Shown here piece by piece: positions 9,175 through 17,203 of a stretch of 59,287 nucleotides of DNA. Below the pieces are notes generated by a model, which made no database searches, was not told where the DNA came from, and saw nothing but the letters and a program-made list of their open reading frames with translations. Each line of letters begins with the position of its first letter. The first letter of the stretch is position 1. The translations under genes and the position numbers were made by a program. The DNA is from Candidatus Fermentibacterota bacterium (GTDB taxonomy: Bacteria > Fermentibacterota > Fermentibacteria > Fermentibacterales > Fermentibacteraceae), in contig JAAYTY010000101.1 of the NCBI GenBank assembly GCA_012523605.1, positions 1-59,287 on the forward strand, in the 5' to 3' direction.

Positions 9175-9852
9175 CTAACGGCCGGATCCGGGTCTGGAGC
9201 CGGTCCTGGGGATCGTGAGGACCTGGCCGGGATAGATCAGGTTGGGGTCGCTGATCTGGTCGCGGTTCGCCTCGTAGAGCTGGGGCCACATGCCCCTGTC
9301 GCCGTACACTATGCCGTAGCCGGCGATCTTGCCGAGGAAGTCGCCCTCGACGACCGTGTAGCTGCTTGCGTAGGGCACGGGGATGATGATCGTGTCGCCC
9401 GCGTAGATCAGGTCGGGGTCGTTGATCTTGTCGCGGTTGCGGTCGTAGATCAGAGGCCACTTCGTGCCGTCGTTGAAGTAATAGTGATAGGAGGCGATGA
9501 GCCAGAGGCACTCGCCTTCCACAATCCTGTGAGGCACGCCCGAGTTGCGGAGACGCTCGATGTCGGCACTGAGCTGGTTGATCTGATTCTGGAGGTCGGC
9601 GATCTGGGCGTCGAGGTCGGCAGCCTGCGACCGCAGAGGCAGAACCTGGGGCTCCCACTCCGCGATGCGGGCGTCGGCCTCGGCCTTGACCCACTCCCAG
9701 TATGCTATCTGGAGCGGGAGGTTGTCGTTGCCCATCGCCTCGATGTCCTGGCGCGAATACTGAGACAGCTCGTCAGCGGTCCAGGTGCGGGCCCAGGCGC
9801 TGCCGGCGAGGCCGAGGCAGAGCACCAGAGCGATCAGCATTGTACGCTTCAT
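9175..9852 (-). CDS. Secreted coiled-coil protein with two LysM domains
   Basis: 225 residues: Sec signal peptide (1-21, ending AWA), a helical N-terminal segment, a heptad-like coiled coil (about 70-105), then two LysM peptidoglycan-binding modules. The first is about 108-160 (HRIVEGECLWLIA ... YAGDTIIIP), the second about 165-215 (YTVVEGDFLGKIA ... LIYPGQVLTIP). It is probably a periplasmic cell-wall-anchored envelope protein. An SD (GGAGGAAG) precedes the ATG. It follows a small coiled-coil lipoprotein by 21 bases, so the two likely form an envelope-tethering pair; the pairing is inference. Confidence 0.85.
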   Translation of the reverse strand: MKRTMLIALVLCLGLAGSAWARTWTADELSQYSRQDIEAMGNDNLPLQIAYWEWVKAEADARIAEWEPQVLPLRSQAADLDAQIADLQNQINQLSADIERLRNSGVPHRIVEGECLWLIASYHYYFNDGTKWPLIYDRNRDKINDPDLIYAGDTIIIPVPYASSYTVVEGDFLGKIAGYGIVYGDRGMWPQLYEANRDQISDPNLIYPGQVLTIPRTGSRPGSGR

Positions 9853-9873
9853 GTTGTTCTTCCTCCCCTCCTG

Positions 9874-10140
9874 CTAGCGGCCGCCGAGGGCCTGATACTC
9901 GGCCTGCAGCTCGGCAAGCGTCTGCTGGAGCTGCTGGATCTGGGCTTCCTTCTGAGGGATCTCCTCGAGAAGCCTGTTGTACTCCGCCTCGAGGCTGGCG
10001 GCCCTGGCTTCGGCGGCGAGAGCCGCGGCCCTGGCGTCGTCCCTGGCGCGGATCTGCTCCTGGCTCGGACCGCAGGCCGAGACGAGGAGAGCCGTGACAA
10101 GCATGGCCAGGCAGAGCCAGACCATTCTGGATCTACGCAT
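9874..10140 (-). CDS. Small coiled-coil lipoprotein
   Basis: 88 residues with a positively charged N-terminus, one hydrophobic helix and lipobox LVSAC (acylated Cys23). The rest is almost entirely Ala/Glu/Gln-rich helix with heptad periodicity (about 27-84), ending LGGR. The layout recalls Braun's lipoprotein or SlyB/OprI-type small envelope lipoproteins, but no C-terminal Lys for peptidoglycan linkage is present. A strong sigma70-like promoter lies about 110 bases upstream, and the LysM gene follows. Confidence 0.8.
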   Translation of the reverse strand: MRRSRMVWLCLAMLVTALLVSACGPSQEQIRARDDARAAALAAEARAASLEAEYNRLLEEIPQKEAQIQQLQQTLAELQAEYQALGGR

Positions 10141-10249
10141 ACCCGGAACCTCCTCTCATCTGATTTTCGGTAATACTGTACCCCTGGATGCACCAGAATA
10201 CGCTAATAAGCAACCCATCCCGGTTTCGGAGACCCCTTCCCTTTCCTGG

Positions 10250-10278
10250 ATGTTATCCCTCCGAAGGCACTGTGTCAA
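10250..10278 (-). promoter_or_regulatory. Sigma70-like promoter for lipoprotein-LysM genes
   Basis: On the minus strand TTGACA (10278-10273) is followed after exactly 17 bases by TAACAT (10255-10250), a full-consensus -35 and 4/6 -10. Predicted transcription starts near 10243, giving a leader of about 100 bases before the lipoprotein ATG at 10140. Confidence 0.65.
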
Positions 10279-10293
10279 GAAGGTCCGCTTTCA

Positions 10294-10689
10294 TCAAGGA
10301 TTGTAATCATACTCCTTGTAAGGGGTGTCCGCCAGTACTCTGCGCTCGAACCGCCTGCGGGCCGCCAGAAGAACGAGACACAGCCCGAGGGCGTCCGCGG
10401 CGAAGTCCAGCGCCGAACAGTCCCGCCCAGGAACCCACGACTGGTGCGCCTCGTCCAGCCCCGCCCACGCCATCCCGGCCGCGGTCATGACGATCCAGCG
10501 ATGCCTCCCGCCGAAGAGGTCACGGTTCGTCGAGAGGGCCAGCCCCACCACCGCGAATTCGATGACGTGGAACACTTTGTCCTGGAAAGGGAAGAGGGGT
10601 TTACGGATGATGGACGGCCTGTCGCTCTGGATCCATACCGCGGCGGCCACCGCGGCCAGCAGGAGCCGCTTCCAGAAGCGTCTCCTCAC
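10294..10689 (-). CDS. VanZ-like membrane protein
   Basis: 131 residues with about four hydrophobic helices and the family pattern DKVFHVIEFAVVGLAL followed by LDEAHQSWVPGRDCSALDFAADALG. VanZ-like proteins are small membrane proteins; the founding member confers teicoplanin resistance, but most have no known function. The ATG overlaps the stop of the upstream GGDEF-like gene (ATGA), so the two are coupled. Confidence 0.82.
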   Translation of the reverse strand: MRRRFWKRLLLAAVAAAVWIQSDRPSIIRKPLFPFQDKVFHVIEFAVVGLALSTNRDLFGGRHRWIVMTAAGMAWAGLDEAHQSWVPGRDCSALDFAADALGLCLVLLAARRRFERRVLADTPYKEYDYNP

Positions 10690-12245
10690 TTCTGCGCGCC
10701 GGCCTGAATGGGGGTCAATTCAACCACCCGGAAGGATCCGGGCCCGGCCGTTCGGGCGGCATCGAGCGCCCTGCCGGCCTCTGCCGGCAGGGACTTGAGC
10801 TTGCGATCGGTCCTTGTACAGGCTCCCCCGACGCTCACGGTGAAGGCGGTCTCCCTGTCTCCGATCCGGAAGGGCTGTCTGGAGAAGGTCCTGGTGATGC
10901 ATTCGGCCATGGCCTCCGCGGCGGCCCTGTCGGCTCCGGGAAGACAGGCGGCGAACCTGTTGCCTCCTATCCTGGCGAGCATCACGCCCTCCCCCAGAAC
11001 AGCCCTGAGACCGGAGGCGAATCGTTTCAGCGCCAAGTCTCCGCTGCGGAAGCCCAGATCCTCGTTGATCCTGTCCAGGCCGTCGATCGAGGCGACGAGC
11101 ACCGAGACGCTCTTCCCGAAGCGCTGGACCTCCCTCGCGGCATGCCTGAGATGCTCCATGAGGTCCGTCAGGGTGGGCAGTCCGGTGAGGCCGTCACGCC
11201 CCGTCTGGGAGCGCCTCCGTTCCTCCAGCAGCAGCTTCTCGAGAGTGAGGCCGAGTAGGGCCGCGGCGGAGAGGAGGGCGCTCTCGACACCCGGCTCCAC
11301 CCCGCCTTCATCCTGGCTCTCGACCAGGACAACGCCGACGGTCCGCCCGGACGTGACGACGGGAGCCGCGGCGCAGGAGGAGGCTCCGGGAGCGGTCGCA
11401 GGACCTATCGTCTGGACGGGCCTGTCTCCATCCTGGAGGCCGCTCCTCCTCGCCGCCCGCCCGCTGGACACCACCCATGCCGCCACGCTCTCTCCCATGG
11501 GGACGCTCCGCCCCGTCCTGCCCTCCGACAGGGGGCCCATGGACTCGTAGATCTCCAGGCAGTCACCCGTACTCCCCATGAGAGCCGTAGTGACCGTCAG
11601 CCCTTCGGAAAGTCCGTGAACCCAGGCCGTGATCGTGTGGATCGCCCCCGCGACGCCCGAGGAGGCGCTGCACTCCTCAACCAGCCTGCGGAATCCGTCC
11701 TGAGGCTCGCCGTGCGCCTCGCAGGATCTCTCACGGGGCTTCTCCCGGCTCTCGCGCAACGACTTCCCGAGCCTCTCCAGCATGGCTTCGCACACCAGGC
11801 CGAACACGGGGAAAGCGAGCATCGTCGCGAAGGCATCCAGGCCCCGGGACAGCATCTCGTCGACGCTCCAGCCGCCAACGGATGCCAGGGCCACGGCCTC
11901 GGCGACTCCCATCAGGAGACCGGCTTCCGAGGCGGGCCCGCCCGTCAGGGGATGAGCGAGCCATACGAGGTAGGCGAAATAGAGGGGGGAGAGAGGGCCT
12001 CCCATACCTCCGACGAGGCTCGCCGCCGCCGAGACCATTCCGGAGGTGAGAATCCAGAGCCCGGCGGCCGTGCGCCGCGGCGTCAGCACGACGATGGCCA
12101 GAACACCCGCCGTGAGCAGACCCGAACAAGCCCATGCAGCCCATACAGGAAGGCCTCCCGGGGCCGTCACCCGCAGAGACACCGCTGCGAGCAGGGCCAC
12201 GCCCAGCGCGGAGAGAACGAAGCGAAAAGCCTTCAAGAACGCCAC
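10686..12245 (-). CDS. Membrane GAF-GGDEF protein with degenerate active site
   Basis: Up to 519 residues. About six N-terminal membrane helices (1-155) are followed by a short linker, a GAF-like domain (about 185-335) and a C-terminal GGDEF-fold domain (about 350-505). The signature is GGNRF (bases 10953-10967) instead of GGD/EEF, and no RxxD I-site sits five residues before it. Cyclase activity is therefore unlikely and a receptor or scaffold role is possible. The GTG at 12245 has no spaced SD; an in-frame TTG at 12236 has GAGGAG 8 bases upstream and may be the real start. It is followed by the VanZ-like gene with a 4-base overlap. Confidence 0.8.
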   Translation of the reverse strand: MAFLKAFRFVLSALGVALLAAVSLRVTAPGGLPVWAAWACSGLLTAGVLAIVVLTPRRTAAGLWILTSGMVSAAASLVGGMGGPLSPLYFAYLVWLAHPLTGGPASEAGLLMGVAEAVALASVGGWSVDEMLSRGLDAFATMLAFPVFGLVCEAMLERLGKSLRESREKPRERSCEAHGEPQDGFRRLVEECSASSGVAGAIHTITAWVHGLSEGLTVTTALMGSTGDCLEIYESMGPLSEGRTGRSVPMGESVAAWVVSSGRAARRSGLQDGDRPVQTIGPATAPGASSCAAAPVVTSGRTVGVVLVESQDEGGVEPGVESALLSAAALLGLTLEKLLLEERRRSQTGRDGLTGLPTLTDLMEHLRHAAREVQRFGKSVSVLVASIDGLDRINEDLGFRSGDLALKRFASGLRAVLGEGVMLARIGGNRFAACLPGADRAAAEAMAECITRTFSRQPFRIGDRETAFTVSVGGACTRTDRKLKSLPAEAGRALDAARTAGPGSFRVVELTPIQAGAQK

Positions 12246-12536
12246 TCCTCGGGGAACGGACGGGGGGAGTATGGCGAAAGCGACGGCCCTTGTCGCATCC
12301 CGGGGGGCGGCGCGAAGCGGTCATGAGGGGGAATGGAACAGCGCCCCGGGGGTTGACGCGGAGTACTGACGGCCTAATGTATTCCACGCATTCCGGAGAA
12401 ATCGAAGTCCCTGGGAACAGTGCTGGGCCATCGAACCACGATGCGACGCCTATCATCCCGAACAGATGACCGAGGGCAGGCGGGCCGGACGCCACCGCCG
12501 ACCTCTTTCGCAACCCGAACAGGACAAGGAGCCGAA
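12246..12536. other. Intergenic region with rho leader
   Basis: 291 bases between the divergent GGDEF-like gene and rho. It contains one good sigma70-like promoter for rho and about 150 bases of transcribed leader. Rho autoregulates through its leader in other bacteria; nothing here proves that. No RNA gene or repeat was recognised. Confidence 0.5.
12353..12380 (+). promoter_or_regulatory. Putative rho promoter
   Basis: TTGACG (12353-12358) is separated by 16 bases from TAATGT (12375-12380). The -35 is 5/6; the -10 is weak (3/6). It lies about 155 bases before the rho GTG, leaving a long leader. Confidence 0.45.
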
Positions 12537-13991
12537 GTGGAAAAGTCGCTCGACGGACTACCCTCGATCGATACCGATGACGAGAGCAGCTCGACCGAGC
12601 TGGAGAACGGTGCTTCGAAGGAGATGGAGGAGACCCCGCCCGATCAGCCGGAGGTCCCGCCTGAAGAGCCCGCCGGGCAGGAGCGGGAGGAGAGGCCTCG
12701 CAGCCAGCACAGGTCGGAGCGGCCGCACGACGGGCTCTCCCTGTCCGACCTCGAGGAAAAGACCCTCGTGGAGCTGCAGGCGCTGGCCAAGACCATGAAT
12801 GTCAAGGGCACGTCGGGAACCAGGAAGAGGGAACTCATCCAGAAGCTCCTCGAGAGCCAGACGGAACGCAACGGTCTGGCCTTCGCCACGGGAGTCCTGG
12901 AGATACTGCCCGAGGGCTACGGATTCCTCAGGGCAACCGAGTCCAACTACCTTCCCGGCGCCAACGACATCTACGTATCTCCCTCTCAGATCAAGAGGTT
13001 CGGTCTCCGCACAGGCGACACGATAGCCGGACAGGTGCGCGAGCCCAAGGAGGGGGAGAAGTACCTGGCCCTCCTCCGGGTGGAGACCGTCAATCACAAG
13101 AGCCCCGAGGCGGCGAGGAGCCGGAGGAGCTTCGACGACCTGACGCCCTACTATCCCGACAGGAGGTTCTTCCTGGAGACGGACCCCGAGGAGATGTCGG
13201 GCAGGATAATGGACCTGCTGACGCCTCTCGGCATGGGACAGCGCGCCCTCATAGTATCGCCCCCGCGCGCAGGCAAGACCATGCTCCTCCAGCATATAGC
13301 AAACGCGATTGCCCGCAACCACCCCGAGGTCGTCCTCATCGTCCTCCTGATAGACGAACGGCCCGAGGAGGTCACGGACATGAGGCGCAACGTCCATGGC
13401 GAGGTGATAGCTTCGACATTCGACGAAGCGTCGAAGCGCCATGTCCAGGTGGCCGACATAGTCCTGGAAAAGGCCAAGCGGATGGTGGAGAGCGGCCACG
13501 ACGTGGTCATCCTTCTGGATTCGATCACCAGGCTCGCGAGGGCGAACAACACCGTGATCCCGCACTCGGGCAAGATCCTCAGCGGCGGAGTTGACTCGAA
13601 CGCGCTCCAGCGGCCCAAGCGGTTCTTCGGGGCCGCGAGGAACATCGAGGAGGGCGGCAGTCTGACCATCATTGGAACCGCCCTCGTGGATACAGGCAGC
13701 AGGATGGACGAGGTCATCTTCGAGGAGTTCAAGGGCACCGGCAACTCCGAGATCGTCCTCGACCGCAGGCTGGCCGACAGGAGGGTGTTCCCGGCGATAG
13801 ACATCACCAAGTCCGGCACCCGGAAGGAGGAACTCCTGCTCGACGACGACACCCTCAGCAAGGTCTGGATCATGAGGAAGATCCTGGTGGATCTGAACCC
13901 GGTCGACGCGATGGAGCTCCTGAAGAAGCAGATGTCCCAGCACAAGTCCAACAAGAGATTCCTTGACGCGATGGCGAGCATGTCTGAATGA
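12537..13991 (+). CDS. rho: Transcription termination factor Rho
   Basis: Hexameric RNA helicase that terminates transcripts. The GTG start at 12537 is chosen because AAGGAG lies 5 bases upstream; it gives 484 residues. The frame stays open upstream to 12420 without a good SD. An acidic, Pro/Glu-rich unstructured N-terminal extension (about 1-65) precedes the Rho_N fold (68-107), the cold-shock-type RNA-binding domain (116-185, including EGYGFLR) and the ATPase core. Walker A is PPRAGKTM (242-249). LIDERPEEVTDM and the Q-loop/R-loop region are intact. rpmE follows by 40 bases. Confidence 0.97.
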   Translation: MEKSLDGLPSIDTDDESSSTELENGASKEMEETPPDQPEVPPEEPAGQEREERPRSQHRSERPHDGLSLSDLEEKTLVELQALAKTMNVKGTSGTRKRELIQKLLESQTERNGLAFATGVLEILPEGYGFLRATESNYLPGANDIYVSPSQIKRFGLRTGDTIAGQVREPKEGEKYLALLRVETVNHKSPEAARSRRSFDDLTPYYPDRRFFLETDPEEMSGRIMDLLTPLGMGQRALIVSPPRAGKTMLLQHIANAIARNHPEVVLIVLLIDERPEEVTDMRRNVHGEVIASTFDEASKRHVQVADIVLEKAKRMVESGHDVVILLDSITRLARANNTVIPHSGKILSGGVDSNALQRPKRFFGAARNIEEGGSLTIIGTALVDTGSRMDEVIFEEFKGTGNSEIVLDRRLADRRVFPAIDITKSGTRKEELLLDDDTLSKVWIMRKILVDLNPVDAMELLKKQMSQHKSNKRFLDAMASMSE

Positions 13992-14031
13992 TACCGCCCG
14001 CAACGTGGAACTTAGAACGGGGAGCTCGGAA

Positions 14032-14259
14032 GTGAAGAAGGACATCCATCCGAAGTACGAAGCCGCCGTCTTCTCGTGCGCCTGCGGCAACGTGGTTAAG
14101 ACGAGATCTACGGCCGGCGACATCAAGTTCGACATCTGCGCGAAGTGTCATCCCTTCTACACCGGCAGGCAGAAGCTGGTGGACTCCGCAGGAATGGTTG
14201 ACAGATACGTTAAGAAGTACGGTGATGCCGACTCCAGGAAGGGCGGAAAGAACTCCTAG
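14032..14259 (+). CDS. rpmE: Ribosomal protein L31 (zinc-binding type)
   Basis: 75 residues from a GTG start with GGAG 7 bases upstream. It has the C+ form: KKDIHPKY start, then a CxC (CACG) and CxxC (CAKCHPFYTG) zinc ligand set and a basic C-terminus. Rho-rpmE adjacency is conserved across many bacteria. The frame extends upstream into rho, but those residues are not L31-like. A strong intrinsic terminator follows. Confidence 0.95.
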   Translation: MKKDIHPKYEAAVFSCACGNVVKTRSTAGDIKFDICAKCHPFYTGRQKLVDSAGMVDRYVKKYGDADSRKGGKNS

Positions 14260-14277
14260 AGGGGCGTCCGGATGTGT

Positions 14278-14305
14278 GCGGGGGAGCTCTGCTCCCCCGC
14301 TTTTT
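14278..14305 (+). terminator. Intrinsic terminator of rho-rpmE
   Basis: A perfect 10-bp stem (14278-14287 with 14291-14300, arms GCGGGGGAGC/GCTCCCCCGC) has a 3-base loop TCT and is followed by TTTTT. It lies 19 bases after the rpmE stop. Confidence 0.92.
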
Positions 14306-14323
14306 CACACGGGGGGTCGAAGG

Positions 14324-15304
14324 GTGCCCGGTGATGGCCGCGGAGACGGGAAGCCCCGCACCGGCGGGCAGGCCGTCATAGAGGGCGTGATGATGCGCGC
14401 CGTCCCGGGAGGAGCGGCGGTGGCCGTGCGCGCTCCCGACGGGACGATAAGGGCCCGCATGATCCGGAAGAGCCTGCTGGGACCGCGGGGCGGGCTCTGG
14501 CGAAAGCCCGTTCTGAGGGGGGCGGCGAACCTGCTGGACACCCTGCGCCTGGGCCTCGAGGCCCTCTCCTGGTCGGCCGACGTGGCCGAAAGCGGGAACG
14601 GGGACGGCAAGCGGCAGGGGGGGAGCTTCCTCACGACGGCTCTCGGGATCCTCCTCGCTGTGGTCCTGTTCGCCTGGCTGCCCCTCCGGCTGGCCATGCT
14701 GGCCGCCGGAGGGGAGCACAACCTCTGGATCAACCTGTTCGCGGGGCTGATCAGGGTGGCCGCCTTCTTCGGCTACGTTGCTGCCATATCCCTCGTACCG
14801 GCCATCAGGAGGGTCTTCACCTTCCACGGAGCCGAGCACCAGACCATCCACGCATGGGAGCGGGGTTCCGCCGAGGAGTCCCTGGAGACGGCGGCCCTCG
14901 CCGAGGCGCCCCTGCATCCCCGCTGCGGGACGAGCTTCCTCCTGCTCGTGCTCCTCGTGAGCATCCTGTTCTACGCCCTGGTGGACACCGCGGCGGCCGC
15001 CATGGCCGGCGGCACGGTGGAGGCCCACTGGAGAGTGCTCTATCACCTTCCTCTGCTCCCCCTCGTGATGGGCGCAGGATACGAGATCCTCAAGCTGGTC
15101 GACCGGAACCTCGACAGGTCGCCTGTCGCGAGGGCGGCTGCGGCGCCGGGCATGCTCCTCCAGCGGATGACCACAAGAAAGGCCGGCCCGGACGAGATAG
15201 CGGTGGCTGCGGCAGCTCTGAGACTCGCCGTGGGCCTGGACCCGGGAGCCGGGGTCTCCCTCTCGGCGGAGGACGGTGATGATAGACCGGCCTGCGATAG
15301 ATGA
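14324..15304 (+). CDS. DUF1385 (YqhQ-like) membrane protein
   Basis: Conserved membrane protein of unknown function found beside prfA/prmC in many bacteria. The GTG at 14324 (GGGGGG 7 bases upstream) gives 326 residues, near the family's ~310-320. Diagnostic blocks are GGQAVIEGVMMR near the N-terminus and FTFHGAEHQTIHAWE with ...PLHPRCGTSFLL later. About four to five hydrophobic helices lie at roughly 100-130, 150-175, 225-250 and 265-285. Its end overlaps prfA by 29 bases. Confidence 0.88.
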   Translation: MPGDGRGDGKPRTGGQAVIEGVMMRAVPGGAAVAVRAPDGTIRARMIRKSLLGPRGGLWRKPVLRGAANLLDTLRLGLEALSWSADVAESGNGDGKRQGGSFLTTALGILLAVVLFAWLPLRLAMLAAGGEHNLWINLFAGLIRVAAFFGYVAAISLVPAIRRVFTFHGAEHQTIHAWERGSAEESLETAALAEAPLHPRCGTSFLLLVLLVSILFYALVDTAAAAMAGGTVEAHWRVLYHLPLLPLVMGAGYEILKLVDRNLDRSPVARAAAAPGMLLQRMTTRKAGPDEIAVAAAALRLAVGLDPGAGVSLSAEDGDDRPACDR

Positions 15305-16364
15305 ACGAATCGCGGCGATAGACAGCGAGCTCTGCAGCCCCGCGGTGCAGAAGAACCCCGTTCTCATGAGATCGCTCACCTCCGAGAGGGCGCATCTGGC
15401 CAGGATAGCGCAGACGATGGACGCGATCGAGAGGACGCAGGCATCGCTCGAGGAGATGCGGGAAGCCCTGGAGAGCGGTGATCCCGAACTCGCGCTGATC
15501 GCCCGCGAGGAGACTCCGGCTCTGGAGGAGAGCCTGGCCGGGCTGGAGGACGGGCTGAAGCGGCTGCTCCTCCCCCGCGACCAGAACGAGGACCGCAATG
15601 TGATAGTCGAGATACGGTCTGGCACGGGGGGCGAGGAGGCCGCTCTCTTCGCCGCCGACGTCTTCCGGATGTATTCGGCCTATGCCGCCAGGAAGGGCTG
15701 GAAGGCCGAAGTGCTGGCCAGCAGGCCCTCGGAGCGGGGAGGCTTCAAGGAGATCATCTTCTCCCTTGCCGGCAGGGACGTTTACGGACGGATGAAGTAC
15801 GAGGCCGGAGTCCACAGGGTCCAGCGCGTGCCCGAGACCGAAGCCTCGGGGCGCATACATACGTCGGCCTGCACGGTCGCCGTCCTGCCCGAGGCCGAGG
15901 AGGTCGAGCTGGACATCCGGCCCGAGGATCTGAAGATAGACGTTTACAGGTCCACGGGGCCCGGGGGGCAGAGCGTCAATACGACCGATTCCGCCGTGAG
16001 GATAACCCACCTGCCCTCCGGCCTGGTGGTGACCTGCCAGGACGAGAAGAGCCAGCACAAGAACAAGGCGAAGGCCATGAAAGTGCTCGTCTCGCGCCTT
16101 CTTGCGCTCGAGCAGGAGCAGAAGGAGTCGGAAAGGGCCGAGATCCGCAGGAGCATGGTGGGCAGCGGCGACCGCAGCGCGAAGATCAGAACCTACAACT
16201 TCCCGCAGTCCCGGGTGACGGACCACAGGATACACCTCACGCTCCACAGCCTCGACCAGATCATGGCGGGGGATCTCGACCCGGTGATAGACGCCCTCGT
16301 GAAGGCCGATCAGGAGCGCATGCTCTCGGAGCTCTCGTCAGGCAGGCCCGGGCAGGGAAGGTGA
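15276..16364 (+). CDS. prfA: Peptide chain release factor 1
   Basis: Releases peptides at UAA and UAG. 362 residues, usual family length. It has the GGQ peptidyl-hydrolysis motif at 230-232 (STGPGGQSVN) and the PxT codon-recognition tripeptide (PET, 186-188) that marks RF1; RF2 has SPF. GTGGEEAALFAADVFRMY is also typical. Tandem ATGs (15276, 15279) make the exact start uncertain by one residue. prmC, encoding the methylase that modifies this GGQ, follows with a GTGA overlap. Confidence 0.97.
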   Translation: MMIDRPAIDERIAAIDSELCSPAVQKNPVLMRSLTSERAHLARIAQTMDAIERTQASLEEMREALESGDPELALIAREETPALEESLAGLEDGLKRLLLPRDQNEDRNVIVEIRSGTGGEEAALFAADVFRMYSAYAARKGWKAEVLASRPSERGGFKEIIFSLAGRDVYGRMKYEAGVHRVQRVPETEASGRIHTSACTVAVLPEAEEVELDIRPEDLKIDVYRSTGPGGQSVNTTDSAVRITHLPSGLVVTCQDEKSQHKNKAKAMKVLVSRLLALEQEQKESERAEIRRSMVGSGDRSAKIRTYNFPQSRVTDHRIHLTLHSLDQIMAGDLDPVIDALVKADQERMLSELSSGRPGQGR

Positions 16365-17203
16365 CCCATTCGGAGGCCGTCAGGGAGGCCGCCCGTCTTC
16401 TGAGGGCCGCAGGCATCCAGAGCCCGATCCGGGACTCCGAGGACATGCTGAGACACCTCACGGGAATGGCCAGACACGAGCTTGTCCTCGCGGCGAACAT
16501 GCCCGTGCCAGGGGAGACGCTGGAGAGATTCCGGGCGCTGGCGGCGAGGAGAGCCTCCAGGGAGCCACTCCAGCACGTCACCGGCGAGGCCTGGTTCATG
16601 GGGCGAAGGTTTCTGTGCAGTCCAGCGGCGCTCGTCCCCCGGCCCGAGACCGAGCTGGTCTTCGAGAGGTTCCTGGGCGCCCTTCCCCGTGCCCCGGATC
16701 TGCTGCTCGACCTCGGGACCGGCTCAGGGGTCATGGGAGTGTGCCTGGCGCTGCAGTTTCCGCAGGCGACGATCGTCGGATCGGACGTGTCGAAGGAAGC
16801 CCTGCACCTGGCCGCCTCGAACTCGGCCCTGCACGGAACGGGCAACCTGTTCCTCGTCCGGTGCGATCTGATGTCGGCCTTCTCCTGCCTGTTTGACGGT
16901 ATAGTGGCGAATCTCCCATACATACCGGGAGTCGCGATGGACGACCTCCAGCCCGAGGTGCGCTTCGATCCTGCCGTTGCGCTGGATGGAGGCGCAGGAG
17001 GCATGGAGGTGATCGAGCGGTTCGTTTCATCAGCGCACGAACGGGTGAGGCCGGGGGGAGTGCTTGCCCTGGAGGCCTCCGGGAGGCAGATCTGTCGAAT
17101 CGTGAGGCTCCTCGAGGGAAGTAACGAGTGGGATCGCATCGCGCACGGACGGGACCTGGCCGGAAGGGCCAGATGGGTGACGGCGGTGAGGAAGCCGGCA
17201 TGA
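16361..17203 (+). CDS. prmC: Release factor glutamine methyltransferase PrmC
   Basis: SAM-dependent N5-methylation of the Gln in release factor GGQ motifs. 280 residues from a GTG overlapping the prfA stop. It has a helical N-terminal domain (1-75, ending REPLQHVTGEAWFMG), SAM-binding motif I DLGTGSG (117-123), and acidic loop SDVS (141-144). The catalytic tetrapeptide reads NLPY (184-187) rather than the NPPY of E. coli PrmC. Gene order and the remaining motifs make the assignment safe. Confidence 0.94.
   Translation: MTHSEAVREAARLLRAAGIQSPIRDSEDMLRHLTGMARHELVLAANMPVPGETLERFRALAARRASREPLQHVTGEAWFMGRRFLCSPAALVPRPETELVFERFLGALPRAPDLLLDLGTGSGVMGVCLALQFPQATIVGSDVSKEALHLAASNSALHGTGNLFLVRCDLMSAFSCLFDGIVANLPYIPGVAMDDLQPEVRFDPAVALDGGAGGMEVIERFVSSAHERVRPGGVLALEASGRQICRIVRLLEGSNEWDRIAHGRDLAGRARWVTAVRKPA

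Noticed and set aside
12420..12536. N-terminal extension of Rho from an upstream GTG
   Set aside because: No SD at the upstream start; the GTG at 12537 has AAGGAG at ideal spacing and the extra residues are not Rho-like.
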